NCBI GenBank assembly: GCA_013396525.1
Contig: VWYX01000358.1
Location: forward strand, 124,001 to 188,000
From: Chaetorhynchus papuensis
Lineage: Eukaryota > Chordata > Aves > Passeriformes > Rhipiduridae
Direction: 5' to 3'
DNA length: 64,000 nt
This document shows, piece by piece, positions 1 through 15,400 of this stretch; position 1 is the first letter of the stretch, and every line of letters begins with the position of its first letter. The notes under the pieces were generated by a model. It worked only from the letters and a program-made list of their open reading frames with translations, was not told the origin of the DNA and did not search any database. The translations under genes and the position numbers were made by a program.

Positions 1-3000
1 GCTCCAGTTCCTCAGTGTGTTCACCCTCTGCCTTCTCAAGGGGGACAGCCAGCTGGGGCTCCCATGGCCCTGGAGGGACAATGCTGCTCATGGGTTATGC
101 TCTGGTCTCCCCTCTCATTCTAGGAAAATGTTTTGCACACTTTGGTAAATGTGGGATGTGTCTTCCTCTGTCCTGAGACTTGATATTCTGGGTCAGGGAG
201 AAGTTCAAACTTGTGGGCTCTGTGAAACCAGAACTAAGGAAGTAAGATTGGTTAGAAGGGGGAATGTTTTGGAGACAAATTGAAGGGTGCAGAAGAAATG
301 TAGTATAAAAGCTGAACAACCGACAGGAAAATGAGTTTTGCTGATAGGCAAATGTGATATTCCAGGTTGCAGGTGGAGGTTGCTTGGTGACCAGCAGCTG
401 TAGGTTTGTGATAACACAGTTAACATTATTTCCTTTCCCTACAGCAATTTCCCCTGTACCTTCCATACACATGAAGCTGAAGTAATCAAAAAGCCTCAGT
501 GTTTGGAAAGAGAAGGAGGTTCCAGGTGCACAAGTTGTCTCTTATTTGGGGAAGAGCAAAATTCCTCTGGAGAAAGGTCTGTCCTTTCTGGGACTCAGCC
601 ATGAGGGATCCTGGGCTGAGTGGTACACAGGGTTCCCTGATCAACCTTTGTGAATGATTTAAACATCTTGAAGAAGGAACAGTTTCTAGTCCAAAATTTT
701 GACTAAGATTTTATTTGAATACAAATTCTTTCAGCTTCCCTTGCGGATTAAAGAAATCATTCATAAATGTATATATGTAGATGGTTTGTATAATCCATTT
801 CTATTCCCTTTCCCTCTTCAACAGCTACAGAGACTGAACTAAAATTAGGAAATCTAGCAGAATATCTGAGGTCAAACTGGTCATAAACTTCTAGAGCATG
901 GCATGTCCATTTGATTATACATTGGTCAATCTTGCTTAGCAAGATTAACATGTGTTTGGACAGGGGCAAGTTCAAAGCAGACATACACTTCCTTCTGGCT
1001 GGAACACACTGAGAAACACATCAAAGGGTTCTGGATGAGATTTGACTAAAACACTGTAGTATTCTGCATACAGCTCCAAAACCATCTTCATTTCTTTTGT
1101 ATGTCATCTTTTGTTTCACATTTGAGCGTGATTAGACCAGAGAAATCAAGGTCTGGTTGTTGGTTTTTTTTTTGGTGTGTGGGTTCTTCTCCCTGCTTTC
1201 TCCTGGGTTCCCTAGCTGAAGGTGAAAAAGGAAAGGTGAAATAAAAACAGGTGATAATCTTCATGCTTTTAAACTAATGTACTTGAAAAATATTATCTGC
1301 TCCTCAGGATGGAGCCTACAGGTACTGGTGCTTTGGGTGCTGCTCTGGCTGACAGTAGTGTCATTTCCCAGTAGGATCACATACACCCACTTTGGACTAG
1401 CTTGGATAAAGTAGGTTTTTTTCAGATCGAGACCATGTATCTTTTAACTTTATGTATCCCTTGATTTGGGTTTTGGCTAAGCTCTCTTGGGAGGTGCTTC
1501 ATTACCAGATGATTCCTCAGAGGGTGTTCTGGGCTTCCTGTCTCCATCACAGGTTTGGGAAAGCAATTTCCTTCTAGGCTTTTAAGGAAGATAGGCTGAA
1601 CTGTTTCCTTGTCACAAGTTCCTTGCTGCAGCAGACTGAGAACACCAGCACTGGTCTTGCTCCATGGCCTTTGCTCAGTGTTTGTGGCTATTTATAACCT
1701 GCCTTTTGTGCATCTTGCAGCAAGATATTTCTATAGACATGTTTCATTCAAAGGACTGTTGGGTGGAAAGTTGCTTATCTTTTCCTTTTTTTTTAAATTT
1801 TTCTTGACAGTGGTAGCTTGTTTTTAGCATCCTAACTTTTGGTTCAAGACTTCTGTAACTATTGCTACAAAGTTTTGCCTATTTGTGCTGAGCAGTTTGC
1901 CTCTCCACGTGACTAAATTAACAATAGGACTGCTTTGTTTTCACTGCATTGATTTTGTGTCTAGTGGAAACACTCTGTGTATGTAGAACCACTACGAAAG
2001 AAGAAAGGGCAGGGATTTTATAGCCACCTTTCAGCTCGACAAAATTTGCAACACAATTAGTTACAACAGAAAATAGAATTAAGGTAATCTGTTCTAAGTA
2101 ACAAGTTGCTTTCAGGAGTTACAAAAACATATAATTACCAGAAAAATTGCATGTTATTTTTTGTCTGTGAGGCTAATTAAGAGTTCTGAGTAAATTGTGT
2201 TGGCATAGGCATCAGAGCTATGTGAAGTACCTAATTGGGACAAGATAAGGCTTGTGAATGTATCATAAGAAAACAGATGCAAGAATTATGAGAAGTGTCT
2301 GTATTCTAGTCAAGTACCATTTAGGGTGGTCTGGTTTATTTTCAGCAGTCACGTTATAGGAAACAAGCTAACGCTGTCCTTTTTTTTTTTTTTATCTGTT
2401 TGCCATCCTCTCCTCTCTCCTTTAACTGCATTTTAGCTACTGTTACCTGTAAAAAGGCTGACATTTCCTTTTCTGGTATCTGGGTTCCAGAGAAGGATGT
2501 TGTGGATGGCTCAGCTGCTTAGCATGTGAAACTTCAAGCTTTATCCCTTAACAGTGTAACAGCAAACTGGTACTGACGTTGTAAAAAGAAGTACTTGCTT
2601 TCTTCACTTGCTCTTAGACTGGATTTTCCTTACCCAGTCCATTGTCTGTCAACCTCCTTCACCAAACAAAATAATCCTAATTAGAGCAAATGAAAATTCC
2701 CTGGGGTCCCAAGAACAAAGTAAAAACTATGAATTTAAGCTGAACCTATTCCTATTTAATAAGCAGGAAATAGAGGAAAGGAGTATAAACTGAATCAGGT
2801 GAGCTGGAGCAATGTTGGTGGGCAGCTGAGGTGGTGATAAACCAGAAATAAAAATTACTGGTGGAAGTGACCTTCTGTGAAGAAAACAGTATGAGAAACC
2901 CAGAATTACTCAAAATTCTAAACAGTTTCCGTCTCTGTCTCTTCAGGGTTCCTTGGTATTTTGTGCAATCCTTTTCAGTCCTAAGTAATTTCTTCTGCAT

Positions 3001-6000
3001 TCATTGATTACTTTACATACTTGTACAGGGAGGTGCTTGCTTTTCCTGTTGCAATGTGGGGAGTCTGGGCTGTAGTTAACCATCTGGAAATTGATGTATT
3101 GGAGTGTCTACTTGTATCCATTCTAATGCACTTTAAAATTTCCCTACTGCTCTTGTTTTTTCCTTTAGTATAACCTCTGAGACAGGGTCAGTCTATTACA
3201 GACTTTCCTGAAATAAAATCCTCCCCTCATTTTGCTGTGCCCTTGGCTGGCTACTGATGCTGTTCTGTGTAAGCATTCATTTCTATAAAAAATGGAAAAT
3301 TTTCAATAATTCTCTGATTTGTAGTAATAAAAGTACTTTTTTCTATGTATGCAGGTTCACTGTTCAGGTGCTTTGTGGGAGTGCCTACTACCTTGTACTT
3401 TTTAGGAACTGGAGTCTCAAAATATATTCATAATTCCCTTTTATAATTTAATTCAATTCTGAATTTCACATTTCCCATTAGGACCTTTAGAATACTTGTG
3501 GACAGGACAGACTGACAGGAAAAGAAATACGAAAGCAAATTTCTTCCAACAGTGTTAGGTGGTTGCTGGTTCTGGAGCGTCCCCTGTACGTGAATGTGTT
3601 TAGTTGTTACTTTAAAAATACTGTTCTGAGACTCAGGTTCACTGGCACTTACCAGCTAAATTGTTCTTATGTGCACTGAACTAAGTTATGGATGCTGAGT
3701 GACATAAATCCTGATGTTGTCTAAGTGACTGGCTGTATCATGAGGCTGAAAATGAGCGGTGTCTGCAGAGAGCAGAGCATGGGGAAGAGCCAGGCAAGGA
3801 TAGCCTTGGCTCTTTACAGGGTGAGCTTACTTGTGGAGGGGAAAATACAAGTTACATGATCCCCTCCACGCTTTGGGTTCGGTAAAGACAAAAAATGATC
3901 TTCATTGCCATTTCCAGATGTACTTATCCTGTTGTTTTTACCAGTCTCAACAACTGCAGAAGTAATGTCACACCTTTTCTACCCTTTCTCAGGCTTCATG
4001 CTCTCCGTCTCTCACATTCCTGCTGTTCTTTGCTATCCATCACTATTTTATAGTGTAAGTGTAACTGAAATATTCCAATGATCAGTGAAAAAATGACACT
4101 AAATAGATGACTTAGGACAGGTGCAGATAATAAAAGAAAAATCACACATTATAATATCCTGAACAGTTGCTCAGTACCTTCTCACTGTATACACATTTTC
4201 AGATTCCCAGTTTCTCATAAAAACACATTGCATGATCTCTGAAGAAAAATTTAAATGAATGTGCAGGAAGTTTATGCAGACCCAGCTGTCACCTGCAGTA
4301 TGTGTGTCTTTACTGGTCAGTGAAAGCCTTACCAATCTCGGTGTGCTTGTTTAAATTGTTTTATGTTGTTCTTTCTGGTTCTTTCCTTCCTGGGATGACT
4401 CCTGGCTTGAGAGAAGCTGGTTTTTGATTTACTTTTTTCACAGTATGAGGCAGAGATCTTAAAATAGTGAGATATTTCAGGCAATAAAATGTAACAGCCC
4501 ACCTCAGCAATCCTGATTCCAGTGTAGGTCCTATTGATTTGTTAAGCTGCAGTGCAGCCCTCAGTGGACACTGCCTGAAAGCAGTGGGAAACTTAAGCTA
4601 AAATAAGAATGAACTTTGCTCATTTCCCACACTCCACTGCATTTTTAACTGTATAAAGTAGGTTATAGGCATGCAAAACCTTAGTTTTAAATAAGTTATG
4701 CAGAAAAAAGCTCTCTAGGTCAGCAAAGGCACTTCTAAAAGCTGAGGAGCATACTCCCACTAGGAAAAGATAGTGTGCAGGTCATATCCAAGTCTACATG
4801 GGAAGCAAAAATCCTGCTTGTGGGATCCTGGCTTTGGTGTGATTGATTTCATTGGGAAGTCAAGGACGAAGAGCAAGTGCAAAGTAAGCAAATGCTTTAA
4901 ATAGTTAGTCCTTTAATGCTTATTTAATTGCTTTTTCTGAAGATTTGAATGCTGCCATGTAAAGCGATAACAGAGGGGGTTTTTCCATACAAAGGAATAT
5001 ATATAGTATGAAATAGTATGTTCTTTATGTAACAGCCACAAAGATGCAGACATATTCTCTTAATATCTGAGATGGAAAGGCCAGGCACACAATAGACTTA
5101 AAGCATTTTCTCCTTAGAAGAGCAATCTCTAGTTAAAGGAATGATTTGGTTTGTTAAGGGCTGCGCTTGGGGTGTTCCCTCATGGCATGCTGGATTGCTA
5201 GTGAAATACCCTGTTGACAAGCTTCTTGGTTTTATTTGAGTTAAACTCGGTAACTTATTTAAACTTCATTTTGATAGTTGGATTTCTGTCTTACTGGGTC
5301 ATTTTGAGGTTGCATTTGCATATTCCACCCAGTTAAAAACGCTGGTATTTAAACAGCTTTTCTAATTCAGCTCAGATGGTGGAATATTTTCCTTCTTAAC
5401 AAGCATTCTAGTTTGTATTTAAAAAAAAAAAATCTCCTTCCCTTAGTTTTCTTTTAAATCAAGTATGTACAGTAAGCTTGGCTCCCTATTGAGCTGGTTT
5501 AATCATTTGTTTTTTCCGTCTGCAGAGAGCCAGTTCCCAAAGTAACTTCAAAGAGCCTTGCCTGAGTAAAAGCTTCCAGCTTTGGAGCAACAAAGATTAG
5601 AGAAATATGCTTATGCAACTGCTTGAAACCTCTGGCTATCTTGACATGGAGAACACAACTGAATATTCCCCTCTATTATTCTGTTACTGTAGACCTTAAA
5701 TATTTTGTAACTGAGAGTTTTGCTGCCACTTTGCTTTTGCCTCCCGTGGTGACTGCGCAGGGTGATGTGTTACACAAGTGCACAGACGTGGCATTTGCAG
5801 GCTCAAGGGGATCCCTGGTGTTCTGGGCCTTGAAGTGCTCTCCTGTGTGACTCCAACGAGAGAGCAGCCATAAAATCCAGCCTTGACGTGAACTGTCTGT
5901 AGGCAAGTCTGAAGACTTGCAGCAGCCAATGCAGACTATTTGTAATATAGATTTCTGCAGGCTTTAATCAGATGATGAAGAGGCTTCAAGTGAGATGGCT

Positions 6001-9000
6001 CCTGGGAGAGTGGTAACCTCCCTTCTTCATTTTTTAAATTTTCTATGTTGACGTGTGTAATCTCTCAGCTTGCTGAAAATAAAGTCAATCCCCTGCCCAG
6101 TACAGATAGATAGCCATGGGATGCATATTTTATGTCTGATGGTTATGTGGTGTTTTTGAGTGCAGTAACAAATTTAAAGTAGTTAAAATTGCGTGTTTAT
6201 GAGGATCTGCTTCATATTAAGGTCAATATAAAAAATTGACTTTATTTCAGTGTCTTCCTCACAAGTGACTGTACCTTATTAATGGCATTCCAGTCTAGTG
6301 GTTGTCATCATAATTTTGGAGAAAAGCTGATTTTTTTCATTTTTTCCTCTTTTTTTGACAAAACTATCAGAAAATCAGTGTGGCTGGGATTTGTCCCAAA
6401 TTAATTTCCTATGGAGAGAAGAGTTATGAGTTTGGTCTCAGTACAACGACTCTTTTGGATAATAATATCTGTCAGTAGAAATGCACGTCTTTGGTTTTAA
6501 CTGAAGCTATTTAAAATCTTAATTTTTGGCTTAATCAAATCCTTACCACAAGCAAATCTAATTCTGGCATATTATTTCAATTGCACAGACTTTCATTTCT
6601 GACTAAGGATTGGAAGGATTAACCCAGATTTTAGCAGCTCTCTCCATGACTGGGTGGATAGGATTAAAATCTCTGCTGCTCACTGTGGCTGTTTATTCTA
6701 GTTTTTGATTAGTTATGTCTGTTGACCAGGATGGGAAATTTTTTGAGGTTAAGACCACAGCTAAAAGAAGTATGGTGAATTCACTGGATTGCATTGTATT
6801 TTGATTAAAAATACAGCCCAAACATGATTTGCCTGTTTGCAGGACCACGGTTTATAGTTTAGTATATTCTAGTTTAATTTTGTAGTTTGAAGTATTAATA
6901 AATTTATCATCTTTCAAGCAGTAGAAATATATATTTTAGAAAAAATTATTGGGTAAAACAGGAATGGCATGAAACAAATTGTGACATCTTCTAAGGACTG
7001 GCTGAATGCAGCAAAAGTTTTTGGGCCAGAAGCTGGAAGGATGTTCTGTACTTCATTTCTATCAGTGCAGCTCTTAGAAATAGACACAATTTCACTATGC
7101 AGGAAATAGAGAAATTTCTGGAATACTGTCTGCCATTAGGCTCCCACCTTCTATAAAGCCCTGATCCTGTAATGAGCTTAAAATGTGTTACTTCAGTGAC
7201 CAGGGAATGAAAGTCTCACCTCCAGGAGATGAGGGGAGTTGGTTTTGTTTAATCTAGTAAAAATGAGCCTGGGAGGAGGATATGGTGGCTGGATGCAGGA
7301 TGAAGAAAGACTGATTAAACAACATAAAATGAGTCAGAGGACTGAACTTAGGTGGGAAATTGAAAGCTGTGAATGGTATTTAGATGGAAAATGGAGCTCA
7401 GGAATGGCAAGAAGCTGGCTGGTGTTGTGATGGAAACTTGTCAATGAAGAAGGATGAGCATGTTCTTTCAGCATGCTCTTTCTAATTCTACATTCTTCTT
7501 CACATTTACAAAAAGCTTGAGACTGAGAAAACCAGGCAACACTATAATATTGCCTCCAGATCTAGGCAGACTTATATAAATGTTAGATTTGGTAAGGGTG
7601 AAGTGGGAGGAGTAGGATCCTGATGTACTCCTTATCAGACAGTCACGGACTGTGCTTATCAGCCTTGGAATGACAGACTGGCCTTGGGATTCTTGTTGGA
7701 ATATGGTGAACTATGTTCTAAAATCTTTTAAAGCCTCACCTCCTAGAAAAGAATCTGCTTTTAATTTCTGGGGAAGCGTTATCTTTGCCTTTTTATGTGA
7801 AGCAGGAGAACTTGACTTTTCTTTGGGTATTTCTGCCTTTTTGCATTTTGTTCTTTTGTGCCTCAGGCAGCAGCAGAATTCTCAAGAGAGATGCCATGAA
7901 GACATACTCTCCACTTGGAAAAACGGTGCTGTTTGCTGCTTGTCATCCTGCTCTATTCAGGAAAAAGAGAACCCGTTAACAGCCCTGGGGCTACTGGTTG
8001 GAGGGTTACAGTACCCATAACAGAACCCTCATGAGCTCTGTGCTCTAATCTCAGCCCAAGCTGCCAGTGATGATGTCTGTAAGTCAGACATGCTGTGCAG
8101 TGCTCTGTATGACCTAAATTTGTGGGCAGTCTGGGTTGCAGTTGCAGCTGGACACCCAAAAGGTTACGGGTTTTTAATGCCTGTGCTGGACGCTTGTTGC
8201 AATTCTGTGGTGGTATTTCTGTCTGTAAATAATCAGGTGTTCTAGACCAACCAGCTGGTTTTGACACTGAAAAATATCTTGGTCAATATTCCCACTCTCA
8301 TTTAAAACTTTGTGTCGTGGACTAAAATGTTTTATTTTTTTCTTTGGCTCTGGAGAAAGGGTTCCGAGTGATTGCCATGACACACAGGGGAATGTGCCAT
8401 GGGCTGATACATATGCAGTGAATATAACAAGGTGATGATAATGTGATTATTGTAAGGAATCTGGTCAAGGGAGTAGAAATTGCTATATAAGCCCAATGAT
8501 ATTTTCTTTTCACTACTGTCCTGAGGAAAGGACGATTGCAGGTGTCTGCTCACAGAGCTTGCAGAGTCTTCAGCTATGAAGGGTTCTTCAGAGACAACAC
8601 ACTTTATCTGGCCTTGTTGAGCAATTGGAAGTGAGTGTCACTATCACTGAGAATTTGATTTTATCATTGAATAGCTCTTTAAAAAGGCTATTGAAGGCAA
8701 TGCTTTCCAGAATCTATAATTTTTGTGCAGATTCAGGCTGTGGAAGAATGGATTCTCAGTACCTGAGAGAAGCTCTCAGGTTGTGATATACAGCAGAACA
8801 TTAGGAAAGGAAGACTGTAAAAGTTTAGTTATGCTGCATTATTTTCTTGCCATTTTCTGTGGCTGTGTTTAAATGAAATGATGTCCTTGCAGGAATGGAA
8901 TATTCTTCCTAAAACACTTTAATGAAGTGGGCAAAATCTTTTTTCTAATGATTTGCTGTGGCTGGAGAGGAAGGTTAAAATGATGTGTTAATGAATGCTG

Positions 9001-9380
9001 CAGGTGGTCTACAACAAATGGTTACAACTGTTTGTATTTTTTTCCTCCGAAAAAACGGTTGAACTGCAAATTGGATAAAATTCTGTTTCAAAGTGACCAA
9101 GCCTGTTTCTTCCCTGAAGCAATTCACACTTTTTCCAGACTTCATTAATACTGGAATTCTAATCTCTTTAGCTCTTACAGCTGTTTCATTTTCAGGGACC
9201 TTCAGAGGCCAATTATTCTGTTAAAAAATGCTTATTAATGAAAATATGTTACCACGTAGAAAGAAAAGGCCAATGCAGATGAAAAGAAAAAAAGTGCCTC
9301 AGAAAGCTTAAGGCCCTCCTAGCTGTGCTTTTGGGAGAGAAAAAGAAAAAAAATCAGAATAGCATCCTTTGTTTTAGTGT
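1..9380. other. Non-coding AT-rich DNA, no gene recognised
   Basis: I see no exon, RNA gene or known transposon in this stretch. Open frames are short, overlap on both strands and have no recognisable domains. Simple tracts include T10 at 1164-1173, T14 at 2380-2393 and A12 at 5421-5432. A pyrimidine tract ending in CAG just before 7867 looks like a splice acceptor, but no convincing exon or donor follows. The composition fits intronic or intergenic vertebrate DNA. Confidence 0.7.
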
Positions 9381-9390
9381 TTTGAGTGGG

Positions 9391-9430
9391 TTTTTTTTTT
9401 TGAGTGTGTTTTTTTTTTAAATTTTTTTTG
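9391..9430. repeat. T-rich low-complexity tract
   Basis: Runs of T11 (9391-9401) and T10 (9409-9418) are separated by a short GAGTG-type spacer and followed by a further T-rich block. The G(A)GTG-plus-T unit appears twice, which suggests a small tandem duplication. It has no coding potential. Confidence 0.8.
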
Positions 9431-9432
9431 CA

Positions 9433-12400
9433 ATGGTACAGAGGTAAAAAGGATACATCTGTTTCCTTGTACTTATGTCATTAAACCAGGAGATATGAAG
9501 TGCTGGAAAAAGTTAGTGTAGTCTTGTGAATCCTTGCCAGGCGGCAGTTTCTTTTTGAAGCACATGCCTTACCCTCTGCCTTAGCAAAGGCATTGTCACT
9601 CAGGGTTTCTGTTTTCCCTGGTTTACTGAGGAGACCACGGGCAGAGTCATGAAACAAAGTTGTGTTGCTTGCACAGCCAAAACTCCTGGGACTGCTTCCA
9701 TGTCCACCAACAAAGCCACGTTTGGATTTTCTCCTCTTGTTTCTTTTATCAGCTGAGGTTTCAGTTTTTGATTTTGAGAGGATCACCATCTCTGACCACT
9801 CTGTTTTATGTTCCTCAAGTCAGTTGTGTCCTGATTCCCCTGATCCCTCTCCTGTGCTGCTGCTGTCTCTCTGTTCTAGACCTACTTTGCTGGGAGAGCT
9901 TTGGAAAAGTATTCTGAGTTTAGGTTGTCTCTTCCATTTCTTTGCTCTTTTGCTGCATCTGATCTAGTCTGACTGGCACACAGAAGCCCTCAGGGCCTCA
10001 GATGAGTTGCCTATCATTTGCCTCTGCTTTAAAAGTGAGAGTTGGCCTCCTGCCTCAGTTTCATGGGAAATGCCTTGGAATGGCAGCTGTGCTTTGTCTG
10101 CTACTTTGGACAGAAAACTTGCAGAATTTGCCCTGTGTTTTTTTCCAAAGCGAAGATCAACACGCTGCAAAGAGAGCAAAGCATTAAGAAACATCTAGCA
10201 AATCAGCAAATGAGCAGTATGATCTCTTATGTTCAATGGTGCTTTTGAAAATGCATTCGTAATTGCCAATTTTAGTCCAAGTTAAACATGATCTCAAAAT
10301 CAGACCCTGATTTTCAAACTTGGCTGTTCTCAGAATAAGCTTGTAAGTTTATCAGTAACTGTCTGAATGGATATGCAGGAAAATTTGTAGTCCTTGAAGG
10401 ACTGAAGTACAATCCCAAGGCAGATACAAGTGTGCAAATAGCTCTTGCTCACATATGAACAATTGATACGCGAGTTGCTTTCTTTGGTGTCATCTTCTAT
10501 TGAAGTATTTCTTTTCTGCTCTTGTCTTTAAGAGGTGATTAATGAGCCTGTAAGTGATCAATTTACTCCAAAAGTGGTGCTGATGATATTGAGGTGTTTC
10601 TGTGACAGGGAGGAATTTGAAAGGTTGCAGGGGTGACTCCTAGAGGAGGGTTATGTGGGGCAGGTTCCTTTGCTCCTCCAGGTACCAGGAGGTCTGAAGT
10701 TCAGGCTGAGACTTTGTCCAGGGGATGGTAAATGTTATTTCCTAAACTTCATCTGTGGTTTGGGAATTACAGCAGTTTTTACTTTATTGTTACTTCAGAC
10801 GTGGGCAGTTGAACTGTGCTGCAGTGTTACCTTATTCCATGTACTCTCTGCTCAGACACGGTTTTTGTGTATACTGGTAATATTTTAGGGTTGAAACAGC
10901 AGATATCAGCATATTCCCACTCTGGCACTGACTAACTTTTCCCATTTTCTCCTGGTCCAGTAGCTAGTCTGTTATTTACCAGGTATTTGAAAATCTGTAT
11001 TTTCCTCTAGCATTTTGCCATGTTGGTTAAAATCCCACTGATCTCATTCTCTTTGGAAACTGCCCTGATGAAGTTTTAAGTGATGAACTGTGAACTGTCT
11101 TCCACTACAAAAAGTCTATCAGGTAAATAAGTTAGAAGTCCCAAATGAGAACAAATGCCCTAATAGGATACTGGGCTTGAATATTAATTTTGTTACCAAG
11201 TGTTCCCAGTAGATTTGTAATCCACTGGCTGTTCAAGTAACCTGATTTTTTAGGTCAGAATCACGAGTGTGGCAACAAGTACCTACGAAATAATGTGTAG
11301 GTAATGAAATACTCTCCTTCTCCAACTTTGATTGGCCTTTAATTGTGGACAACATACCTTTGGTTACTGGACAGGACAAAACAATAAACCAAACTAGTGT
11401 TTATTTCTGCTTAGTTTATCATGTACATGCTTGCTTGTGCATTGAGGAGAAATCTAGAAAACTTTTCTCTGCAGGGACACATTTTACTAGGGTAGATGAG
11501 CTGAGATAGATGCTGAAACATATTGAAGTGATACCAGTGTTGGGGTAAGCTGTTCAGGAAGTGTTTGCATGCTCCTCTGTGAAAGAACTCTGGATGTTGC
11601 ATTAATCCACTGCAAATTTAATTGTAACTATCTATGCATGTCATTCAGTAAAGCAGAAAGTACCTGGAATCTCGAAGGATGCTTGTCTTTTCAAAGTGTT
11701 TATTCCTTTTATATTTGTAAGACTAATTATCTCTGTGCCACTGGCCTATGAAAGGCTAGAAGTAAATCCCATTCCTGATCTCCAGTTATTATCCTTGCAT
11801 AAAACCAGTTTACTGAATTGTTTAGGGGAAGTTATGGCATCTTGTGTCACACAAAGTAACATTAACCAGAAAACTTTGCATGTTGGTACATAAGACTCCA
11901 ACACAGCACAACAACAATCACATCACTGGGTCTCTTTCTGCTCTTTAGTTTGAGAAGAGTGAGCAGAGAACAGAACAACCACTGGGCAAAACCCAGTATG
12001 AGGAAAGATTGCTGTGCTTTGAAATCTGAAACAAAGCAAACAGCCTTGAAAGGAGCTTTAACAAACTGAAGTTGGCTGATGCAGCAGTGGATGTGTGTGA
12101 AATTAAAAAGCAAACAGAGTTGTTTGTGTGCTGGCCATGCATTTCAAGGAGAGAAAATTTGTGTTCCATCTGAGAATAATAACAGAATGTCTGTTGAAAA
12201 AAGACAAAACAGAGAATTTTTGCCATGTGCCAGCTTGCAAAGTAAGTCCTGCAAGTAGTGTGGAATTGAATGCATTGGTTTTAGCCCAGAAATATGTATT
12301 TTGTTGCCTCTTTTTATTGGATGTGTTACATTTTCCCTTTAAACTTGCTATTTGTTATTAATGATAAATAACATTACTTTATCCTATAACATCAAAGTTA

Positions 12401-15400
12401 AAATGGCAGCATTGGTGAGACTATGGGAAAAAGTTTGGTTATGGGGGAAAAAATAGATATGTGAGGTATTGTTGTAGAGGGGGCAAAAGCTCTGACATTT
12501 ATCATATGCATAAATGCATTTTCTGATTACCACATGAATGGTGTTATAATTGCTAAAAGAAATGTGTTTTATATAGTTCATGCTATGAAATAAATTTTTT
12601 AATGTAACTGCCTGTTGTATGCAAATGCACTACAATCTAAGCAGCACTTCCCACTTTAAGGATATTTTCTTCTGCTTCATGCTAAAAGGTGAAAACAGGG
12701 TCTACATAAAAGAACAATCAAGAACTACTTACCAAGGAAGTTTTTAAAGAGGGATCTCAAGTGATATTACTTCTGTTTGTGTGCCTGTGGCAGGAAATTT
12801 AGGTCTTTACAAAAGATTGTTCTTGTCTGGAATACCCTTGAAGTGGCAGTTGCAGTTAACTGTCCCTCTCTTGGAATACAGAATAATTTCTTTCTTAAAA
12901 GAAAGCAGAACAGTGCTTTGTTTGAAGACAACTGATAGCTTGCCTCTTCCAAATTGTGAATAATGTCAGAATCCCCATCTTGGCATGCACTACTGAGCTA
13001 TTTTCAGGAAAGAGCAAATAAAAGCTAGAATTCCTCCTGGCACATCAGGGGTGTAATGGAGGTGTCTGGCAGCATTTCAGTGAAACAATTAGGTTTAGTG
13101 GAAAGGATTCCCTCTAGGCATGACTGTCAGTCAAAGTATAAGCAGAGGGTGAGAACCTACCACCCAGCCTTGGTACCTCCTGGACAGCAAGTTTCAAGCC
13201 CTTGCCAGCCAGCACAGGTGACATGTAATTCTTGTCCCAAGGTTTTTGGATTTGCAGCTTGCACACTGACAGGCAAGGCGCTTGAAAATCAGATGTGTTA
13301 CAGTCTCTGAGATGAGGCAGAACTTCAGATATTTCATTGTTTGTAACAGGGCATGTGGCAAGGGAAGGCAGCTGAGATGCGGCTAAATTTTTGGGAAGAA
13401 TTCTAGAATGGAATTATTTATTAAAAATAAGTTCTAGAAAGATATCTGAAACTCCATTTGTCTCGGGTTGCACAGGAGCACGATGGCAGGATGATTCATT
13501 TGCTTTGTATTGTGGAATTAGCAGAAGCACTGGACAATTGTCACTTGCACCTCCACAGCTCACGACAGGGAATGTAACCAACGACATGGAAACTGGTCCT
13601 TGAGTGCTTCCTTGGGCAGACGTGACCATTACAGCACCTGGCCAGTGGAAATTTTGCTTCAAGGGTTTCATAATAAAGTTTTCTTCTGCAAGCAGAGTGA
13701 AATTTGCTTTCTCCAACTTTTATTTCTGGCAATTCAAGTTGGTAACATGTCAGAAGCACTCGTTACAGTGACATTAATGGTGACAGTTCCTTCAGAGTGA
13801 TTGCCTTTTTTTATCAGGGAACACAGGCAGGGCTGGTCTACATGGAGCTTGCCTTGAGGGCACAAGCTGCAGCTTTGTACTGTGGATGGGTATCTGGAAC
13901 TTTCGTTGCTTAATTATTTAAAACATGTAATAAAAAAAGGTGAGGATTATTGTATTCCTAATTGAACTTCTAAAACATAATATGAGAGTCCATCCTTCTT
14001 TTATTTTGTATGTGGGAGTTGGCTTTTTAGATTCGAAGTACAGAATAGGGCATGAAAATGTTGGATTATTATTTTCTTCTTTTTGCATTTTAGTGACTTT
14101 CCTTGTAATACTTCTGCATTTCTTGTTGCAGCATTAGAAATGTTTTCATTTTCCCTGCAAAATGGAGAGCCTCAGGGCTCTGTACTGCACCAAAATCTTC
14201 TGCCAAGGCACATCAAAGTGGGGAAAATTCCAATATTATTTCCCTGTGGTTAGAGTCCACCTTTATCTTGGACTCCAGTGCTCTGTTTGCTGTCAGTTCT
14301 GGTAGTGCCCCATCTCCCAGTTACACCATAAGGCTGTGCTTGAACAGGTTTTTGGGCAAGGGGTCTCCTCCAATTGACCCCCAACACCATTTTACCCTCC
14401 GGCTCCCTCCTCCCAGGAGTTCCAATGACAGCTCTGCTGCTGGAGATCTCCTGCAGCAACATCTCCAAAATTCAAGCTCTTCTTCATGACTGTGTAAATA
14501 GTTGGTTCAAGCTGCAAGGTCCCAAATCCAGAACAGAACGTGCTGTTTCATTCCAGGCAGTTACCCATGGGCTGGAGAATATTTAGCTGATGGCATGAAG
14601 GCAGATTTTGTAAAAAAGCTCCTGCATCCTTTAGCTCTATGCTGGAGATTACTGGGTGAGATTGCTTTGAGCATGTTGCATTCAAGTGTTTTACGTAATA
14701 GGGGGTAGAGGGAAGGCACACAAGCATCAGGAAAGTAAAACTTTTGGTTGTTGCTTTTCCTGGTTCCTATTTCTTATGAATTTCAAATTTTCTTTCTTTT
14801 TTTTAATTTCAGGAGTCCATTTTGGAGCAATGTGTCTGTGGTATATGGGACAATTTCTCTGGGATGTTTATTATTTTTTGTGTGTTAAGATATGTAAATG
14901 AATATTCCTTTTTCCACATGCAGTTACCCCGAAGATTAGCCAGACTTAGTGAGACTGCTCTGTGGTAGGTGTAGGGTTTAATTTTTAATGTGAATTAAGA
15001 ACTTATGTAAAAATAGTTTTAGTTTTTCTTTCCACTAGACTATCCTACAGATTTTCCTAGCTGTATTGTGTGCTATCCAGCCCACTTTCTCCACTTTTAT
15101 CTGTTTCCAAACTTTGGTTAAATGCTGGTATAAAGCACTGTGGAGTCAAGGCTGATTGAACAGAAGGCAGTTTTTATAAAGTATGTGAGTTCCTTTTCCA
15201 ACATCCAAGGTTTTTGTCAGCGTATCGGGATGCACTGAAGTTTTCCTTCAAGTGGAGAGAGTGGATTTCTGCAAAAAAGAACTCATGCTAGTTCAGATGA
15301 AGTATTTTGATTTAAAAAGCACCTTTCTTTTGCCATGTTTAACATGGATCCTCTGTACTTAAAAAGTTGAAATAGAAATTGAGGGTGTGGAAGAAGAACA

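Noticed and set aside
7840..7980. Possible splice acceptor followed by an exon with an ATG (about 7,891-7,900)
   Set aside because: The pyrimidine tract and CAG before 7867 look right, but the reading frame ends at 7979 with a stop, no good donor is seen and the peptide is not recognised.
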